From: Cupriavidus necator
GTDB taxonomy: Bacteria; Pseudomonadota; Gammaproteobacteria; Burkholderiales; Burkholderiaceae
Length of the DNA stretch: 64,000 nucleotides
Direction: 5' to 3'
NCBI GenBank assembly: GCA_022041995.1
Contig: CP074381.1
Coordinates: 2,294,001-2,358,000, forward strand
Part shown: piece after piece, positions 26,907 to 35,607 of the stretch
How positions within the stretch are numbered: position 1 is the first letter of the stretch
How the letters are laid out: every line of letters begins with the position of its first letter
Notes under the pieces: generated by a model
Database searches by the model: none
What the model saw: the letters and a program-made list of their open reading frames with translations, nothing else
Told to the model about the DNA's origin: nothing
Made by a program: the position numbers and the translations under genes

Positions 26907-27677
26907 TCACATGCCCGCAGACAAGCCTTCATCCATCAGCAGGCAGCTTCCGTTCATGGAGCGCGCAGCATCGGACGCGAGAAATGCCACCGCACCCGCA
27001 ATGTCGTCTGGCTCCGAAAAAGTGCGCGGACTGGGCGTGCGCGCCGCGATCGCATCCCGAAAAGCCTGCATCGACGCATCGTTGCGGATGTCTTCGTTCA
27101 TCGGGGTTGCGGTATTGCCTGGAGCAATGCAGTTCACGTTGATGTTGTGCCACCCCAACTCGCAGGCCAGAGCTCGCGTCATCATGACGATGCCCGCCTT
27201 CGTAGCGCAGTAGATCGCGTAATTGCCGACACCTAGAAAAGCTGCAACGGAAGCTATGTTGACAATTCGGCCCTGTCCGGCCTGCTTAAAAAGCGGCACG
27301 ACGGCATCGATGGTTTGCCATGTGCCCTTCAAGTTGATGTCGATCATGGCGTCTACGGCGCCATCGTCGCCGCCCTCACCCGCAGGCGTCGGCTTAAATA
27401 CACCGGCGCAGTTCACTAGCACGTCGACGCGACCAAATGCGGACTGCACATCGCCGACCAAGGCACGCACTGCGTCCCCACTCCGGACATCGCAGACAAA
27501 ACCCTGAGCCTTGCCGCCCGCTTCCTTGATGGCCCCGGCAACGGCTTCTGCCTTGGCCACACTCGAGCTCGCCACGACCGCCACTCGGTACCCTTCCCTT
27601 GCCAAACGCCGGGCTGTGGCCTCCCCGATGCCTTGGGACCCTCCGGTCACGAGAGCGACTTTGCCTTCATTGCTCAT
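26907..27677 (-). CDS. SDR family dehydrogenase
   Basis: A 256-residue classical SDR of the FabG type. G-G-S-Q-G-I-G is the dinucleotide loop, N-C-A-G-V the second motif, the Ser is in I-V-N-I-A-S-V-A, the Tyr/Lys pair in Y-A-I-Y-C-A-T-K, and P-G-N-T-A-T-P closes the cofactor site. The start at 27677 follows GAGGAGAAACAGG. It is first in the SDR-SDR-BKACE operon and is divergent from hyuA. A TGTGATCACA operator lies 67 bases upstream. Confidence 0.92.
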   Translation of the reverse strand: MSNEGKVALVTGGSQGIGEATARRLAREGYRVAVVASSSVAKAEAVAGAIKEAGGKAQGFVCDVRSGDAVRALVGDVQSAFGRVDVLVNCAGVFKPTPAGEGGDDGAVDAMIDINLKGTWQTIDAVVPLFKQAGQGRIVNIASVAAFLGVGNYAIYCATKAGIVMMTRALACELGWHNINVNCIAPGNTATPMNEDIRNDASMQAFRDAIAARTPSPRTFSEPDDIAGAVAFLASDAARSMNGSCLLMDEGLSAGM

Positions 27678-27743
27678 CCTGTTTCTCCTCTGTGCAGAGC
27701 AAACTGGCCTGCTGGCCAGCCATTGGATGAAATCGTAGCATCG

Positions 27744-27753
27744 TGTGATCACA
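27744..27753. promoter_or_regulatory. GntR-type operator TGTGATCACA (SDR/BKACE promoter)
   Basis: A perfect 10-bp palindrome upstream of the leftward SDR operon. On the minus strand it gives ATGTGA as a possible -35 with TTTCAT 16 bases on. The same palindrome recurs at 27839 and in the other promoters of this island. Confidence 0.7.
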
Positions 27754-27837
27754 TATCCAAGACAATTTTTTTCTTTGTCGATATATGATCAAAAATTCCC
27801 ATAAATTGGGCATATCAACGACATCTGAACATTGCTC

Positions 27838-27866
27838 TTGTGATCACAGAATTCAGATCATATACT
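27838..27866 (+). promoter_or_regulatory. hyuA promoter with embedded TGTGATCACA operator
   Basis: TTGTGA (27838-27843) and TATACT (27861-27866) are separated by exactly 17 bases, a good sigma-70 promoter. The operator TGTGATCACA (27839-27848) overlaps the -35, so a bound regulator would block polymerase. The same layout is found in front of the ABC-importer operon. A weaker TGATCA core lies at 27786-27791. Confidence 0.7.
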
Positions 27867-27929
27867 GCCGTCAGTCGTACGGCGCCAGAACCGCACACAG
27901 CGCCGGCCAATGATCATCAGGGAGGAAAG

Positions 27930-30002
27930 ATGCGATTTGCAGTCGATACAGGCGGTACATTCACGGACCTCATCGTGGAAGATGATGACGGGAACCTCCA
28001 TATGTTCAAGTCGCCAACGGTGCCAGTTGACCCCATCCGCGGCGTACTCAATGCGTTGGCAGTAGCAGCTGAAGGCCTGGGCACGACCCGCGAAGCAATG
28101 CTCGCCAAGGGGGACATGTTCATCTATGGAACCACGCACGCCATCAACGCGATCATCACCGGTAATGCGGCAAAGACTGCTCTGCTGGTCACGCGAGGGC
28201 ATCGCGACATCCTGACCTTGCGCGAAGGTGGTCGGCTGGAGCCATTCAACTTCACGGTGCCCTATCCGGACCCGTATGTGCCTCGCGCGCTGACATGGGA
28301 GATCGAGGAACGAATCCTGGCTGACGGGGCCACACTCCGGCAGTTGGACGAAGCCTCCGTGATCGAGGCATGCACGGAGATGCGCGCCGCCGGTGTGCAA
28401 GCCGTAGCCGTTTGCCTGCTTTGGTCTGCCGTCAACCCGATCCATGAGTTGCGCATTGGCGAGTTGCTGACCGAGTATCTCCCCGGCGTACCGTTCACGC
28501 TATCGCATCAGTTAAACCCGATCCCGCGGGAATTCCGCCGCGCAGCGTCGGCCAGCATCGACGCATCGCTGAAACCGATGATGCGGGCCTACATGCATAC
28601 GCTGGTAGACCGGCTCGCGGATGCCGGTTTTCCAGGTCGCGTGGTTGTGGTCACATCGCAAGGTGGCGTGATGGACGCGGGCGACGTTGCAGAGGCGCCA
28701 ATCCATCTGATCAACTCAGGCCCCTCGATGGCGCCGGTTTCGGGCAGATACTTCGCCCGAACCGACGAAGGGACGGACACAGCAATCGTCGCGGATACCG
28801 GCGGCACCACTTATGATGTCTCGTTGGTACGTCGCGGCCGGATTCCGTGGTCCCGCGAAACCTGGATCGGCCCGCGATACCGAGGAACGATGACGGGCTT
28901 CCCCTCCGTAGACGTCAAGAGCGTTGGCGCCGGCGGCGGTTCCATTGCTTGGGTGGACGACGGCGGGATGCTGCATGTCGGCCCGCAAAGTGCGGGCGCC
29001 GTACCCGGCCCTGTCTGCTATGGCCGTGGCGGTGAGCTCCCAACCGTCACCGACGCATCGCTCGCCCTTGGCTATATCGATCCCGACTTCTTCCTGGGCG
29101 GCACAATGAAGCTCGACGCTGCCGCGTCGCGCCAGGCCATCGATCACTACGTGGCCAAACCGCTTGGGGTGAGCATCGAGGAAGCTGCCGCTGCCATCAT
29201 CACCATTGCCACCGAGAACATGGTTCAAGCCATCTCGGATATCACAATCAACCAGGGCATTGATCCACGCCATGCTGTCTTGATCGGCGGCGGCGGGGCT
29301 GCCGGGCTGAACTCCGTCCTGATCGCACGCCGACTCGAATCCCCGCGACTTGTTATCCCGCAGGTAGGCGCAACGATGAGCGCAGCGGGGGCCATCATGT
29401 CGGACCTGACTTCGCAGTTCCATCAAACGTTCTTCACCCGCAGCGACACATTCGACTTCGAGGGAGTCGCTGATGTGCTCGGCACACTCGTGGAGAAATG
29501 TAAGGAGTTCATTGTGGGGCCTGGCAAAGACTCCCTAGAGCAATCGATCTCGCTGTTTGCAGAAGCCCGTTATCCAGAGCAGGTTTGGGAACTGGAGGTG
29601 CCGCTACAAACCCTGAGCGTGAGCTCCAAAGCGGATGTCGAGCAATTGGTGGAAGGCTTTCACCGGGCACATGAGGAGGTGTTCGCTATTCGTGATGCCG
29701 ACTCGCCAATCGAAATCGTCGGCTGGAGCGCTACGGTAGCTTGCCGAATCCGGAAGCAGCAGGGCGCGACGTTAGCTGGGGCACATGCGCGTCCGCTCGG
29801 AAAGCCGGTGCGCAAAGCATATTTTGCAGGGCACGGCTATGTCGACAGCGCGGTTTTGCGGTTCGAAGCGCTGGAGCCTGGAATTACCGTGAATGGACCG
29901 GCGATCATCGAATCGTCGTTTACGACTGTCGTACTCAATCCCGGAGCAACCGCTGAGCGGCGTGCAAGCGGCAGCCTCTCGATTGTCCCGGGTAACGCGT
30001 AA
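27930..30002 (+). CDS. hyuA: Hydantoinase/oxoprolinase family protein, HyuA-type subunit
   Basis: A 690-residue ATPase-fold subunit of the ATP-dependent hydantoinase/5-oxoprolinase/acetone carboxylase superfamily, which opens cyclic amides or carboxylates ketones at the cost of ATP. The start at 27930 follows GGGAGGAAAG and places the phosphate motif D-T-G-G-T-F-T-D at residues 6-13. G-T-T-H-A-I-N-A-I near residue 70, A-D-T-G-G-T-T-Y-D-V-S, G-A-G-G-G-S-I-A-W and I-G-G-G-G-A-A-G-L are further family motifs. Length is normal. HyuB follows 15 bases later. Related pairs act on N-methylhydantoin, oxoproline and caprolactam; which applies here cannot be read from sequence. Confidence 0.92.
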   Translation: MRFAVDTGGTFTDLIVEDDDGNLHMFKSPTVPVDPIRGVLNALAVAAEGLGTTREAMLAKGDMFIYGTTHAINAIITGNAAKTALLVTRGHRDILTLREGGRLEPFNFTVPYPDPYVPRALTWEIEERILADGATLRQLDEASVIEACTEMRAAGVQAVAVCLLWSAVNPIHELRIGELLTEYLPGVPFTLSHQLNPIPREFRRAASASIDASLKPMMRAYMHTLVDRLADAGFPGRVVVVTSQGGVMDAGDVAEAPIHLINSGPSMAPVSGRYFARTDEGTDTAIVADTGGTTYDVSLVRRGRIPWSRETWIGPRYRGTMTGFPSVDVKSVGAGGGSIAWVDDGGMLHVGPQSAGAVPGPVCYGRGGELPTVTDASLALGYIDPDFFLGGTMKLDAAASRQAIDHYVAKPLGVSIEEAAAAIITIATENMVQAISDITINQGIDPRHAVLIGGGGAAGLNSVLIARRLESPRLVIPQVGATMSAAGAIMSDLTSQFHQTFFTRSDTFDFEGVADVLGTLVEKCKEFIVGPGKDSLEQSISLFAEARYPEQVWELEVPLQTLSVSSKADVEQLVEGFHRAHEEVFAIRDADSPIEIVGWSATVACRIRKQQGATLAGAHARPLGKPVRKAYFAGHGYVDSAVLRFEALEPGITVNGPAIIESSFTTVVLNPGATAERRASGSLSIVPGNA

Positions 30003-30017
30003 TACTGGAGAGACGTC

Positions 30018-31817
30018 ATGCATCGTGACAACAAAATGGCCCCGACGACAGACGGCGTGCAACTGGCGCTGCTGACCAATCGCCTGGAAGGCATCGCTCG
30101 CAAGATGGCCAACACGCTTTTGCGAAGCGGCCGCTCCGGCGTTCTGAATATCGCGCGCGACTTTTCCTGCTGCATCGTCACAGCGGATTGCCAATTGCTA
30201 GCTGCTGCAGAAAGCCTGCCGATCCATGTGCTTTCTGGCCCCGACCTGATGAGCGCGGCCATGAAGTCGTTCCATCCTGAACTGAAGCGCGGCGACGCCT
30301 TCCTACATAACTCGCCATACCACGGCTGCTCGCACCCCGCCGATCACACCATCCTGGTGCCGGTGATCGACAATGACGGCGTGCATCGCTTCACGGTCGT
30401 TGCCAAGGCGCACCAGGCCGACTGCGGAAACTCAGAACCCACCACGTATATGGGAGCCGCACGCGATGTTTATCACGAAGGCGCGTTGATCTTCCCTGCC
30501 GTCAAGGTGCAACAGGATTACAAGAACATCGATGACATCGTGCGCATGTGCAAAATGCGGATTCGCGTTCCGGAGCAGTGGTGGGGGGATTACCTCGCCA
30601 TGGTGGGAGCAGCACGCATCGGCGAACGTGAATTGCTGGATCTGGCCGAAGAAATCGGCTGGGCGACACTGGACGCGTATGCGCGGGACTACCTCGACTA
30701 CTCCGAGCAACGCATGATCGGCGCGATCAAGAAACTGACCAGCGGCCATGTCACTGGCTCCAGCACGCATGACCCGCTGTTCCCGAGCATGCCAGAAACA
30801 GGCGTCACCATTCAGGCCGCTGTGACCGTCGATACGGAGTCGGCACGGATCAAGATCGACCTACGCGACAACGTGGACTGCCTGCCGTGCGGCCTGAACT
30901 TGAGCGAAGCCTGTGCGCGCACGGCCGCCATGGTCGGCATCTTCAACAGCCTGGACCACACAGTGCCGAAGAACTCCGGGTCGTTCCGCCGCTTCGACAT
31001 CTTGCTGCGCGAGCGCTGCATCGTTGGCATCCCGCTCCACCCCACGTCATGCTCGGTAGCGACGACCAACATGGCCGATCGTGTCGCGAATGCTGTGCAG
31101 ACTGCCATGGCAGAACTGGATGATGGCGTCGGTTTGGCAGAATGCGGTGCCGTTATCCCGCCTTCGGTTGGCGTAGTCTCGGGCATCCATCCGGAGTCAG
31201 GGCGGCCGTTCGTGAACCAGCTTTTCCTTGGTTTCACCGGCGGTGCCGGCGCTCCCCACGCCGATGCATGGCAAACCATCGGCCATGTCGGCAATGCGGG
31301 ACTTTGTTTCCAGGATAGCGTCGAGCTCGACGAGCTCCGACAGCCGCTGCTAGTTCACTCCCGCCAGTTCGTTAGCGACAGCGAAGGATCCGGTCGTTTC
31401 AACGGCGCGCGCAGCATCGCCGTCGAGTTTGGGCCGCGGGGCTGCGATATTGACGTCGGTTACGTGAGCGACGGCTCAATCAACGCACCGAAAGGCGTAC
31501 GCGGCGGACATTCAGGCGCTCCGTCGAAACAATACAAGCGACTGACCACAGGCGAAATCGTGGAATTGCCTGGCGGCGGACTGATCAATGTTCGCGACGG
31601 CGAGACCATTGTTTCCTACTCATGCGGGGGCGGAGGCTACGGCGAACCTCATACGCGCGATCCTGAACTCGTACGCAAGGATGTCGAGGAAGGCTATATC
31701 ACCCCGGCTCGGGCAAGGAACGTATTTGGTGTCGCGTTTGATGCTCTCGGACACGTGGACAGTGACGCGACGTCCGCCTTGCGCGCAACAGCTGCGACCG
31801 TTCAGGGGCGCTCATGA
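30018..31817 (+). CDS. hyuB: Hydantoinase B/oxoprolinase family protein, HyuB-type subunit
   Basis: A 599-residue partner subunit of the hydantoinase/oxoprolinase complex, carrying the second half-reaction site. Family landmarks are F-S-C-C-I-V-T-A-D, G-D-A-F-L-H-N-S-P-Y-H-G, H-P-A-D-H-T near residue 110 and a glycine-rich C-terminal end (S-Y-S-C-G-G-G-G-Y-G-E-P). It starts 15 bases after hyuA, preceded by GGAGAGACGTC, and overlaps the next start by 4 bases (ATGA), so the three genes are translationally linked. About 50 residues longer than many hydantoinase B subunits, within family range. Confidence 0.92.
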   Translation: MHRDNKMAPTTDGVQLALLTNRLEGIARKMANTLLRSGRSGVLNIARDFSCCIVTADCQLLAAAESLPIHVLSGPDLMSAAMKSFHPELKRGDAFLHNSPYHGCSHPADHTILVPVIDNDGVHRFTVVAKAHQADCGNSEPTTYMGAARDVYHEGALIFPAVKVQQDYKNIDDIVRMCKMRIRVPEQWWGDYLAMVGAARIGERELLDLAEEIGWATLDAYARDYLDYSEQRMIGAIKKLTSGHVTGSSTHDPLFPSMPETGVTIQAAVTVDTESARIKIDLRDNVDCLPCGLNLSEACARTAAMVGIFNSLDHTVPKNSGSFRRFDILLRERCIVGIPLHPTSCSVATTNMADRVANAVQTAMAELDDGVGLAECGAVIPPSVGVVSGIHPESGRPFVNQLFLGFTGGAGAPHADAWQTIGHVGNAGLCFQDSVELDELRQPLLVHSRQFVSDSEGSGRFNGARSIAVEFGPRGCDIDVGYVSDGSINAPKGVRGGHSGAPSKQYKRLTTGEIVELPGGGLINVRDGETIVSYSCGGGGYGEPHTRDPELVRKDVEEGYITPARARNVFGVAFDALGHVDSDATSALRATAATVQGRS

Positions 31818-32332
31818 TCGCGCCCTTGGAAGATCTGCAGCCTTCCGTGCCGGCCAGCGCCTTCGTTGCCGCCAACGCAACCGTGGCGGGTAACGTCTTG
31901 CTTGGTCGCCATGCTTCGGTGTGGTTCAACGCTGTTCTTCGCGGCGACGTTGAGGCGATTGTTGTTGGCGACGAAAGCAACATCCAGGACGGTGCCATCC
32001 TCCACACCGATCCGGGCTTTCCTGTCCGGATCGGGCAAGGCGTAACGATTGGCCACGCAGCCCGACTGCATGGTTGCACTGTGATGGATGGCGCGCTCAT
32101 CGGCATCGGGGCCACTGTTCTCGATGGCGCAGTGATTGGACGAGACAGTTTGATCGGAGCCAACTCACTGGTCACGCCGGGCAAGCAAATTCCGGAACGT
32201 GTGTTAGTCATGGGCGCGCCAGCGCGGGTAATCCGCGAATTGACCGATGCTGAGGTCAAGGAGCTCAGGCGTGCCGCCGCCGAATACGTGAAGCTCGGTG
32301 CCACCTACGCCCGTGCCGGCAATTTTGGCTAG
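31814..32332 (+). CDS. Gamma-carbonic-anhydrase-fold (left-handed beta-helix) protein
   Basis: A 172-residue hexapeptide-repeat protein of the PaaY/CaiE/YrdA group. The I-x-x-G-A/x-I repeats are visible throughout (N-I-Q-D-G-A-I-L, V-T-I-G-H-A-A-R-L-H-G-C-T-V, I-G-I-G-A-T-V-L-D-G-A). The metal-ligand histidines are present in L-H-T-D, G-H-A and L-H-G. Members are carbonic anhydrases or act as thioesterase-like helpers in catabolism. Overlapping hyuB by ATGA suggests a job tied to that enzyme, for example handling CO2/bicarbonate released or used by it; this is inference. Confidence 0.9.
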   Translation: MIAPLEDLQPSVPASAFVAANATVAGNVLLGRHASVWFNAVLRGDVEAIVVGDESNIQDGAILHTDPGFPVRIGQGVTIGHAARLHGCTVMDGALIGIGATVLDGAVIGRDSLIGANSLVTPGKQIPERVLVMGAPARVIRELTDAEVKELRRAAAEYVKLGATYARAGNFG

Positions 32333-32339
32333 ACCTCAT

Positions 32340-32364
32340 GGGGGTCGCTTAAGCAGCGGCCCCC
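32340..32364 (+). terminator. Hairpin terminator after the hyu operon
   Basis: GGGGGTCGCT pairs with AGCGGCCCCC (one G-T pair) around TAAGC, 7 bases after the stop. There is no long T-run. It separates the operon from the convergent GntR gene. Confidence 0.55.
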
Positions 32365-32376
32365 AATGTGTACTGG

Positions 32377-32408
32377 TTATTCCTGCTTTGCCTTATTCCT
32401 GCTTTGCC
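32377..32408. repeat. Perfect tandem duplication of 16 bp at the GntR stop codon
   Basis: TTATTCCTGCTTTGCC occurs twice head to tail. Each copy contains the complement of the stop and the last codons of the GntR gene, so the duplication recreates the same C-terminus. It looks like a recent slippage event. Confidence 0.8.
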
Positions 32409-33193
32409 TTAGGTGGCCTACCGCGTCGACGGCGAGGTACTTCCACCGGCTCCTCGACGGCATTGAAAATCCTCTCGCGATACCAGTCAGCAGCCTCCGT
32501 GATATCCCCCTGGACGGCATCACTGGCTGCTTGGGAATCACGACGAGCCAGCGCAGCCAGAATGTTGAAGTGGTGCATGACGCCTCGATCGTGCAGCGTC
32601 TCGTAATCGATGGCCTGCATCTTTTTCATTACAGACGCGATATATGGGCCGCTTTGTAGCCATAGCATCTTAATGATGGAAAGCAACAATTCGGAATGCG
32701 CTGCTTCGTAGATTGCAAAGTGCAGTCGCTCGTTAGCCGCGACTGCTCGCGAGATCTCGCCGGCATCAACAGCATGGCTGTATGCCTCATTGGCAGCCTT
32801 GATCGCCTGAAAATCCGCACTCGTCATGCGCTCCGCAGCCAACCACGCCGCCCTACCCTCGACGGTTGCACGCGCATCGATCAATTCTCTAAGCCGCTCC
32901 GGCGACACCGACGGGACGCGCAACGTACGGTTGGGCATCAGCTCCAGCGCGCCTTCGGTAACCAATCGACTGACTGCTTCCCGCACTGGCATCGTGCTGG
33001 TGCCAAGCGATGCTGCCAGGCCACGAATCGTTACCGTAGTCGCTGCCGAGAAACGGCCGCTGCGTAAAGCATTGGCAAGTTCTTCATAGACTCGCTCGCG
33101 CAGCGCAACGTTGTTGAGCTTTGCGACAGCAGGGGCGTCCAGCGCCTCCTCCGACGTGACGTCTTCCATTTCGTCGAGCTCGGAATCACTCAT
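32393..33193 (-). CDS. GntR family regulator (FCD/FadR type) with C-terminal AT-hook
   Basis: A 266-residue regulator, started at 33193 because GGAG lies 7 bases upstream. Residues ~28-95 are the winged HTH (L-R-E-R-V-Y-E-E-L-A-N-A-L-R-S-G, M-P-V-R-E-A-V-S-R-L, then L-E-L-M-P-N-R-T-L). The all-helical FCD ligand domain follows (I-D-A-R-A-T-V-E-G-R-A-A-W-L-A-A-E-R, N-E-R-L-H-F-A-I-Y). The last 14 residues are R-R-R-R-G-R-P-P-K-A-K-Q-E, a textbook AT-hook not usual for this family. A near-perfect GTGATCAC site lies 64 bases upstream, suggesting autoregulation. It is the obvious candidate to bind the TGTGATCACA sites of the island, probably as a repressor released by the substrate. Confidence 0.9.
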   Translation of the reverse strand: MSDSELDEMEDVTSEEALDAPAVAKLNNVALRERVYEELANALRSGRFSAATTVTIRGLAASLGTSTMPVREAVSRLVTEGALELMPNRTLRVPSVSPERLRELIDARATVEGRAAWLAAERMTSADFQAIKAANEAYSHAVDAGEISRAVAANERLHFAIYEAAHSELLLSIIKMLWLQSGPYIASVMKKMQAIDYETLHDRGVMHHFNILAALARRDSQAASDAVQGDITEAADWYRERIFNAVEEPVEVPRRRRGRPPKAKQE

Positions 33194-33256
33194 GACCACT
33201 CCAACTGATTATTTTTTTGCAAGGGCACTGATCGCACCACGATAATACCGCATAGC

Positions 33257-33264
33257 GTGATCAC
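33257..33264. promoter_or_regulatory. GTGATCAC operator upstream of the GntR gene
   Basis: CGTGATCACA differs from the consensus by one base. On the minus strand it precedes TATTAT, a likely -10, by about 15 bases, so the site would fall in the promoter spacer. Confidence 0.6.
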
Positions 33265-33542
33265 ATCGGACTTCAATCCACGGTTTCCCCAGCCTGAAAC
33301 GAAAACATCGGTAGATGGGCTGGCACCGCCTTAGCCAAGTACCTTCAATGTTTCTGTCCATAACGCTCTACCGGCTGCAGCAACAACCCGTCCATCTGAG
33401 CGCCCATTGAGAGGCTTTCCATGCCAATCAGTGATCACACCGCCAGCTCCCTCGATTATAGGAACCAAAGGGAGAAAGTCATATGGCTTGAGACCTTCTT
33501 CCACAACCAAGTCGCAATCGCCTCTCGCAAGCAGGGCGTAAG

Positions 33543-34780
33543 GGAATCGCTGAACAAAGCGTCAGCGCGCAGCGTTGCCAGTGTGATGCCGATTTTTTTT
33601 GTCAACCAACAGCAGATTTGACGGCTTGCCAGTTGGAAATTTTCATTTTTTGGGGCTTTTGCCCCGGGTTTCACGCCTTATGCCGCCTTGCAGACGGAAT
33701 TGTCCATTGATTGCAGCAACGCTTTCTTTGCAATCACCAGATTGGCCAGCGCAAACAAGGTGTCGCACTGCGCACCGTTTTTGGCCAATCCCCTGTAGCG
33801 AGCCTTCTTGTGCTTGAACAGATTCTTCACCACATGAAACGGATGTTCAACCCGGGCACGAATTTGCGCCTTGACCTTCTCCAAGGCCTGCGTCAATTGC
33901 TTCAGCGGCCCTTCGGTCATGCCCTTGAGCCTGGAGCGCTTCATAGCCACCGACCACCGAACATCCGCCTTGATGGCGCCCTCTGCTTGCGCCTTCAAGA
34001 TCTCGTCGCGCCTGTGCACGCCGGTGTAGCCCGCATCAAGAATGACGTCATCCTCTTGCCCGTGCAGCACCTCATGGGTGTGCGCCACGTCAGACTCGTT
34101 GGCCGCGGTGTAGTGAGTGCTGTGCACCAAGCCCGATTCAGCATCGGCACCCACATGCGCCTTCATGCCGTGGTACCACTGATTGCGCTTCTTCGTTTGA
34201 TGCATTTCAGGGTCACGCGCCTTGTCTCGGTTCTTTGTCGAAGTCGGCGCATTGATGATGGTGGCGTCCACCATCGTGCCCTCGCGCATCATCAGGCCTC
34301 GCTCGCGCAGGTGGGCGTTGATCTGCTCAAACAGCACGGCGGTAAGCTTGTGCTTCTCGAGCAGGCGGCGAAACTTGAGCACCGTGGTGGCGTCCGGCGC
34401 TTCCTCATGTCCCAAGTCAACACCGACAAAATTGCGGATGGCCGCGCTGTCGCTGACGGCATCTTCAAGGGCCTCGTCGGACAAGCCATACCACTGCTGC
34501 ACAAAGTACAGCCGCAGCATGCGTTCCAGGCCAATGGGCGGGCGCCCTCGTTTGCCCTTGGGGTAGTACGGCTCCAGTGCCTCCAGCAATCGAGCCCAGG
34601 GCACCACCTGCTCCATCTCACCCAGAAATTTCTCGCGCCGCGTAACGCGCTTCTTTCCCAGATACTCGGCACTAGCAAAACTGATTTGTTGCATCGGCGT
34701 AGCTCGCTGGTCGTCCTTAGTCTATCAACGCTTCACAGCTGCTCAACGTCGACACTCTCGTCGATTAAATCAGCCTTTCC
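33543..34780 (-). mobile_element. IS5-family insertion sequence (1238 bp)
   Basis: The ends are imperfect inverted repeats beginning GGAA-NN-GCTGA-NNN-AA (left GGAATCGCTGAACAAAGCG, right complement GGAAAGGCTGATTTAATCG). A TAAG target duplication flanks it at 33539-33542 and 34781-34784. It carries one transposase gene on the minus strand. Confidence 0.9.
33678..34694 (-). CDS. tnpA: IS5-family transposase
   Basis: A 338-residue DDE transposase with the N-terminal DUF772-like domain (R-R-E-K-F-L-G-E-M, R-L-Y-F-V-Q-Q-W-Y-G-L-S-D) and the DDE_Tnp_1 catalytic domain. The first Asp is in M-V-D-A-T-I-I, the second in V-I-L-D-A-G-Y-T-G, and the Glu in A-R-V-E-H-P-F-H-V-V-K. The gene is intact and fills most of the element, so the insertion may still be mobile. 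Its insertion interrupts the monophosphatase-family gene of the catabolic island. Confidence 0.95.
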   Translation of the reverse strand: MQQISFASAEYLGKKRVTRREKFLGEMEQVVPWARLLEALEPYYPKGKRGRPPIGLERMLRLYFVQQWYGLSDEALEDAVSDSAAIRNFVGVDLGHEEAPDATTVLKFRRLLEKHKLTAVLFEQINAHLRERGLMMREGTMVDATIINAPTSTKNRDKARDPEMHQTKKRNQWYHGMKAHVGADAESGLVHSTHYTAANESDVAHTHEVLHGQEDDVILDAGYTGVHRRDEILKAQAEGAIKADVRWSVAMKRSRLKGMTEGPLKQLTQALEKVKAQIRARVEHPFHVVKNLFKHKKARYRGLAKNGAQCDTLFALANLVIAKKALLQSMDNSVCKAA

Positions 34781-35427
34781 TAAGCGTAGCAATCGCCGCC
34801 AAAGCAGCGTACCGCCGTCCACCGGGCAAGATCCTGAAAGGCTTTGTACCCATCCACAGTGAAAGCCTCAGGGCTAGTGGTGTAAAGGCGCGCCTCGCTT
34901 AAAGCGGCCCGCCCGCTCACCGAAAGCCGATATCCATCACACCAGGCACCGCCCGTCGCCCCGATGTACAGCTCGCCTAACATCGGCATCTCGATTGCAC
35001 TGACCCACGGCCGGCCATCGCGAAGCACGGCGATCAGCGTGCCAAACAGCGGATTGCCGGTCATGAAGCTCTTGGTTCCATCAATCGGGTCAAGCACCCA
35101 TACGAATCCTCGTTCGTCGAGCGAGCCACCAAATTCCTCTCCCAAGATGCCGTGGTCAGGAAATGCCCGTTGCAGATGAGCCCGCAACGCACCTTCAATG
35201 GCGAGGTCCGCATTGGTCACGGGACTTCCATCGCCTTTGGTGTCCGGTGTTGTAGTGAGCGCCCGAAAATGCGTACGAGCGATTGAGCGGGCCTGCCCCG
35301 CCATCTGATTGAGACAGGCAAGAACGTTGCCTAGCGATTCGTTTGTCGGCATAGCCGACCTCCCTTTCCGTCCCCGAACGTCGCGCCTGCCCCGCAGGGC
35401 CAACGAGGCGCCGCTCAAAAGCACTAT

Positions 35428-35523
35428 TGTGATCACATGTAGCGCCATTTATCTCAGAAATGGCTTGGTATGTCCATATTCTCTTTGCTATATTCCAGTT
35501 GCGAATGCAATTTTGTGATCTCA
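35428..35523. promoter_or_regulatory. Two GntR-type operators in the divergent monophosphatase/hydrolase promoter
   Basis: A perfect TGTGATCACA lies at 35428-35437 and TGTGATCTCA (one mismatch) at 35514-35523. Their centres are 86 bp apart, the same as between the two upstream sites of the ABC operon (43098 and 43183), which may point to looping. Confidence 0.65.
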
Positions 35524-35607
35524 TATCATAAAAATTACCGCAAAGCAGAGGCGGGCCGAGGCCCGCACCCTCAACCTCGGCCCGCTGTGGCCATTGGAGA
35601 ACGCTGT

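Larger units (their letters stand above)
33331..35352 (-). pseudogene. Inositol-monophosphatase-family gene disrupted by an IS5-type element
   Basis: The 5' part (35352 to 34781; start after GGGAGGTCGGCT) carries S-P-V-T-N-A-D, G-E-E-F-G-G and the metal motif W-V-L-D-P-I-D-G-T-K-S-F, and stops artificially at Y-A-TAG at the insertion. The 3' part (33542 to 33331) continues Y-A-L-L-A-R-G-D-C-D-L-V-V-E-E-G-L-K-P-Y-D-F, with the last conserved Asp, to a TAA. Excising 33543-34780 and one TAAG restores G-G-D-C-Y-A-Y-A-L-L and one frame of about 260 residues. The family comprises Mg-dependent phosphomonoesterases (inositol-P, histidinol-P, PAP). In the intact state it would belong to the island regulon, sharing a promoter region with the alpha/beta hydrolase. 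Confidence 0.92.

Noticed and set aside
33431..33438. Exact GTGATCAC as a further operator of the island
   Set aside because: It lies inside the 3' half of the monophosphatase-family gene, coding for G-V-I-T-D, and not in a promoter.
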